A program made the translations under genes and the position numbers. A stretch of DNA of 64,000 nt from Pseudomonadota bacterium. Its GTDB lineage: Bacteria; Pseudomonadota; Gammaproteobacteria; Xanthomonadales; Rhodanobacteraceae. Below the pieces are notes generated by a model. That model had not been told where the DNA came from and did not search any database. It saw only the letters and a program-made list of their open reading frames with translations. The DNA is taken from positions 59,737 through 123,736 of the forward strand of contig JAFEFO010000033.1 of NCBI GenBank assembly GCA_018240565.1, written 5' to 3'. Shown here piece by piece: positions 63,210 through 64,000 of the stretch (positions are counted from its first letter, which is position 1; each line of letters opens with the position of its first letter).

Positions 63210-63450
63210 AAATTTCGGGCATCGAAAGCGCGACGCTCGCCGGTTTTTAATCCGCGATCGTCGCAAGATCGCGCCGTCGTTCGCGCTTGGCACACGACGC
63301 GCACGTTGCACGCATGACCTGCACAAGGCATCGGCAAGGAACGTGAAGGATCACGACGCGGTGGGCTGCGGACCGCATGATCATTGGCTTTGCGCGATGT
63401 CGGGCAGAGTCTTGTCGTGCGGCGTGGTGCATTCTCGTGTATGGAATGCC

Positions 63451-63478
63451 AGACGTCTAGACGTCTGAATGCAATAAT
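63451..63478 (+). promoter_or_regulatory. Perfect tandem MetJ box with adjacent -10-like element
   Basis: AGACGTCTAGACGTCT (63451-63466) is two exact consensus met boxes in tandem. An AATAAT at 63473-63478 follows seven bases on, so a promoter here would have its -35 region covered by MetJ. The box is 170 bases before metJ, which suggests a distal autoregulated promoter. Confidence 0.85.
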
Positions 63479-63572
63479 CTTCCGACACGCATGCCGGCGC
63501 TTGGCCGCGCCGGAGCGGGTTCGCGGCTGGCCGTGGCGGTCGCGCCGCCATCGGCTCGACCCGCACAAACCT

Positions 63573-63600
63573 GTTGACAGGAAAAAAAAGCCGGAATAAT
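63573..63600 (+). promoter_or_regulatory. Proximal promoter of metJ
   Basis: TTGACA at 63573-63578 and AATAAT at 63595-63600, spaced by 16 bases, form a strong sigma-70 promoter. Its start would lie about 29 bases before the metJ ATG. AGGA precedes that ATG by five bases. Confidence 0.65.
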
Positions 63601-63635
63601 TTTTGCCCCGGCGTTACACGCATATTGCAGGATTT

Positions 63636-63980
63636 ATGGCGGGAGCGAAGTTCGTACAACCTTACATTGAGCACGGCCACAAATCGGTCGCCGTGAAAAA
63701 AGTGACGGTATCGATACCGCTTCACGTGCTCAGACTTCTCTCCGATGAACGTACACGCCGGCAAGTGAACAACCTCAGGCACGCCACGAACAGCGACCTG
63801 CTGTGCGAAGCGTTCCTGCATGCTTTTACTGGGCAGCAACTACCAACTGACGAGGAGCTAAGACGCGATATGGCTACGAAGAAAGCTGCAAAAAAGAAAC
63901 CCGCGAAGAAGGCCGCCAAGAAGACCGTGAAGGCCAAGGCCGCCAAGAAGACCGCACGCAAGACCGCGAAGAAGAAGTAA
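63636..63980 (+). CDS. metJ: Methionine repressor MetJ with lysine-rich H1-like tail
   Basis: A 114-residue protein. Residues 1-78 match Met[21 protein letters not shown] is the ribbon-helix-helix DNA strand, and [20 protein letters not shown] and [11 protein letters not shown] follow as in E. coli. The normal C-terminal part after about residue 78 is absent. In its place are 36 residues rich in KK, AAKK and TAKK, like bacterial histone-H1-type tails. The core contacts for SAM and DNA seem intact. It should repress methionine and SAM genes; perfect met boxes lie upstream of it and a weaker one at metK. ATG 63636 matches the family; the frame opens eleven residues earlier. Confidence 0.93.
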   Translation: MAGAKFVQPYIEHGHKSVAVKKVTVSIPLHVLRLLSDERTRRQVNNLRHATNSDLLCEAFLHAFTGQQLPTDEELRRDMATKKAAKKKPAKKAAKKTVKAKAAKKTARKTAKKK

Positions 63981-64000
63981 GACTTCGCACCTTGTAACCA

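Larger units (their letters stand above)
63040..63635. other. 596 bp intergenic region with hairpins and metJ control signals
   Basis: No convincing gene is present; the short frames here have arginine-rich, random-looking products. Two stem-loops lie near gcvH: CATCGCGCGCA/TGCGCGCGATG at 63097-63129, and TTTTTCCG/CGGAAAAA at 63188-63209, the latter a good bidirectional terminator. Further right are a perfect MetJ box (63451-63466) and the metJ promoter. Confidence 0.6.

Noticed and set aside
63057..63317. 86-codon frame between gcvH and metJ
   Set aside because: It runs through two hairpins and a terminator, has no ribosome site and an arginine/serine-rich random product.
63870..63980. Separate small H1-like gene starting at the internal ATG of the metJ tail
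   Set aside because: It is in frame with metJ and there is no stop between them. The ribosome-site-like GAGGAG is about 13 bases away, so fusion is the simpler reading. Kept only as a test in the MetJ finding.

Overview
This 64 kb window is a piece of a high-GC chromosome. The gene content points to a gammaproteobacterium of the Xanthomonadales/Lysobacterales (Rhodanobacteraceae-like). The evidence is a MetJ with a lysine-rich tail, Oar-like TonB-dependent receptors, a PhoP-type two-component system, a PlpD-type patatin, and a MacAB-like permease array with an NtrC-type regulator. Nearly every base is coding. No rRNA, tRNA or CRISPR array was seen.

Layout. 1-3873: end of a zinc-protease-like gene, rimK, a small secreted protein and a BlaI/M56 pair. 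3889-6105: a direct-repeat operator, a candidate terminated leader or small RNA, and an OmpR-type two-component system. 6181-10518: ilvE, a TauE-like permease, metF and a CPA1 antiporter. 10519-12880: an AT-richer accessory patch with a coiled-coil membrane protein and brnTA flanked by ~55 bp direct repeats. 13032-15793: ahcY under a SAH riboswitch, a membrane protein and an ECF sigma factor. 15914-26293: a D-amino-acid cluster (dgcN, N-acyl-D-amino-acid deacylase, dgcA, RpiR regulator) between two paralogous TonB-dependent receptors. 26611-37302: a tiny membrane protein, a PlpD-like patatin, uup, metK, dusB, a ribokinase and nucleoside permease pair, a diguanylate cyclase and a manganese exporter. 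37381-39709: an ECF sigma, putative anti-sigma and PDZ operon. 39760-57101: a predicted sigma-54 promoter, an adaptor, one ATPase, a small protein, eight FtsX-type permeases, a DUF885 peptidase, an NtrC-type activator and its kinase. 57158-63980: a Ser/Thr kinase with a TPR-like partner, an SPFH/NfeD pair, gcvT, gcvH and metJ.

Two themes link distant genes. First, the SAM cycle is controlled in several layers. metK and metJ have MetJ boxes. metF and ahcY share a 28 bp palindrome, and ahcY also has a SAH riboswitch. Second, the permease locus looks like one regulated machine. Its eight permeases are a tandem duplication of a four-gene block, served by a single ATPase and a single adaptor. The promoter has the -24/-12 form, and the sigma-54 activator it would need is encoded at the end of the same gene run. 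All functions are inferred from sequence motifs; no database search was run.
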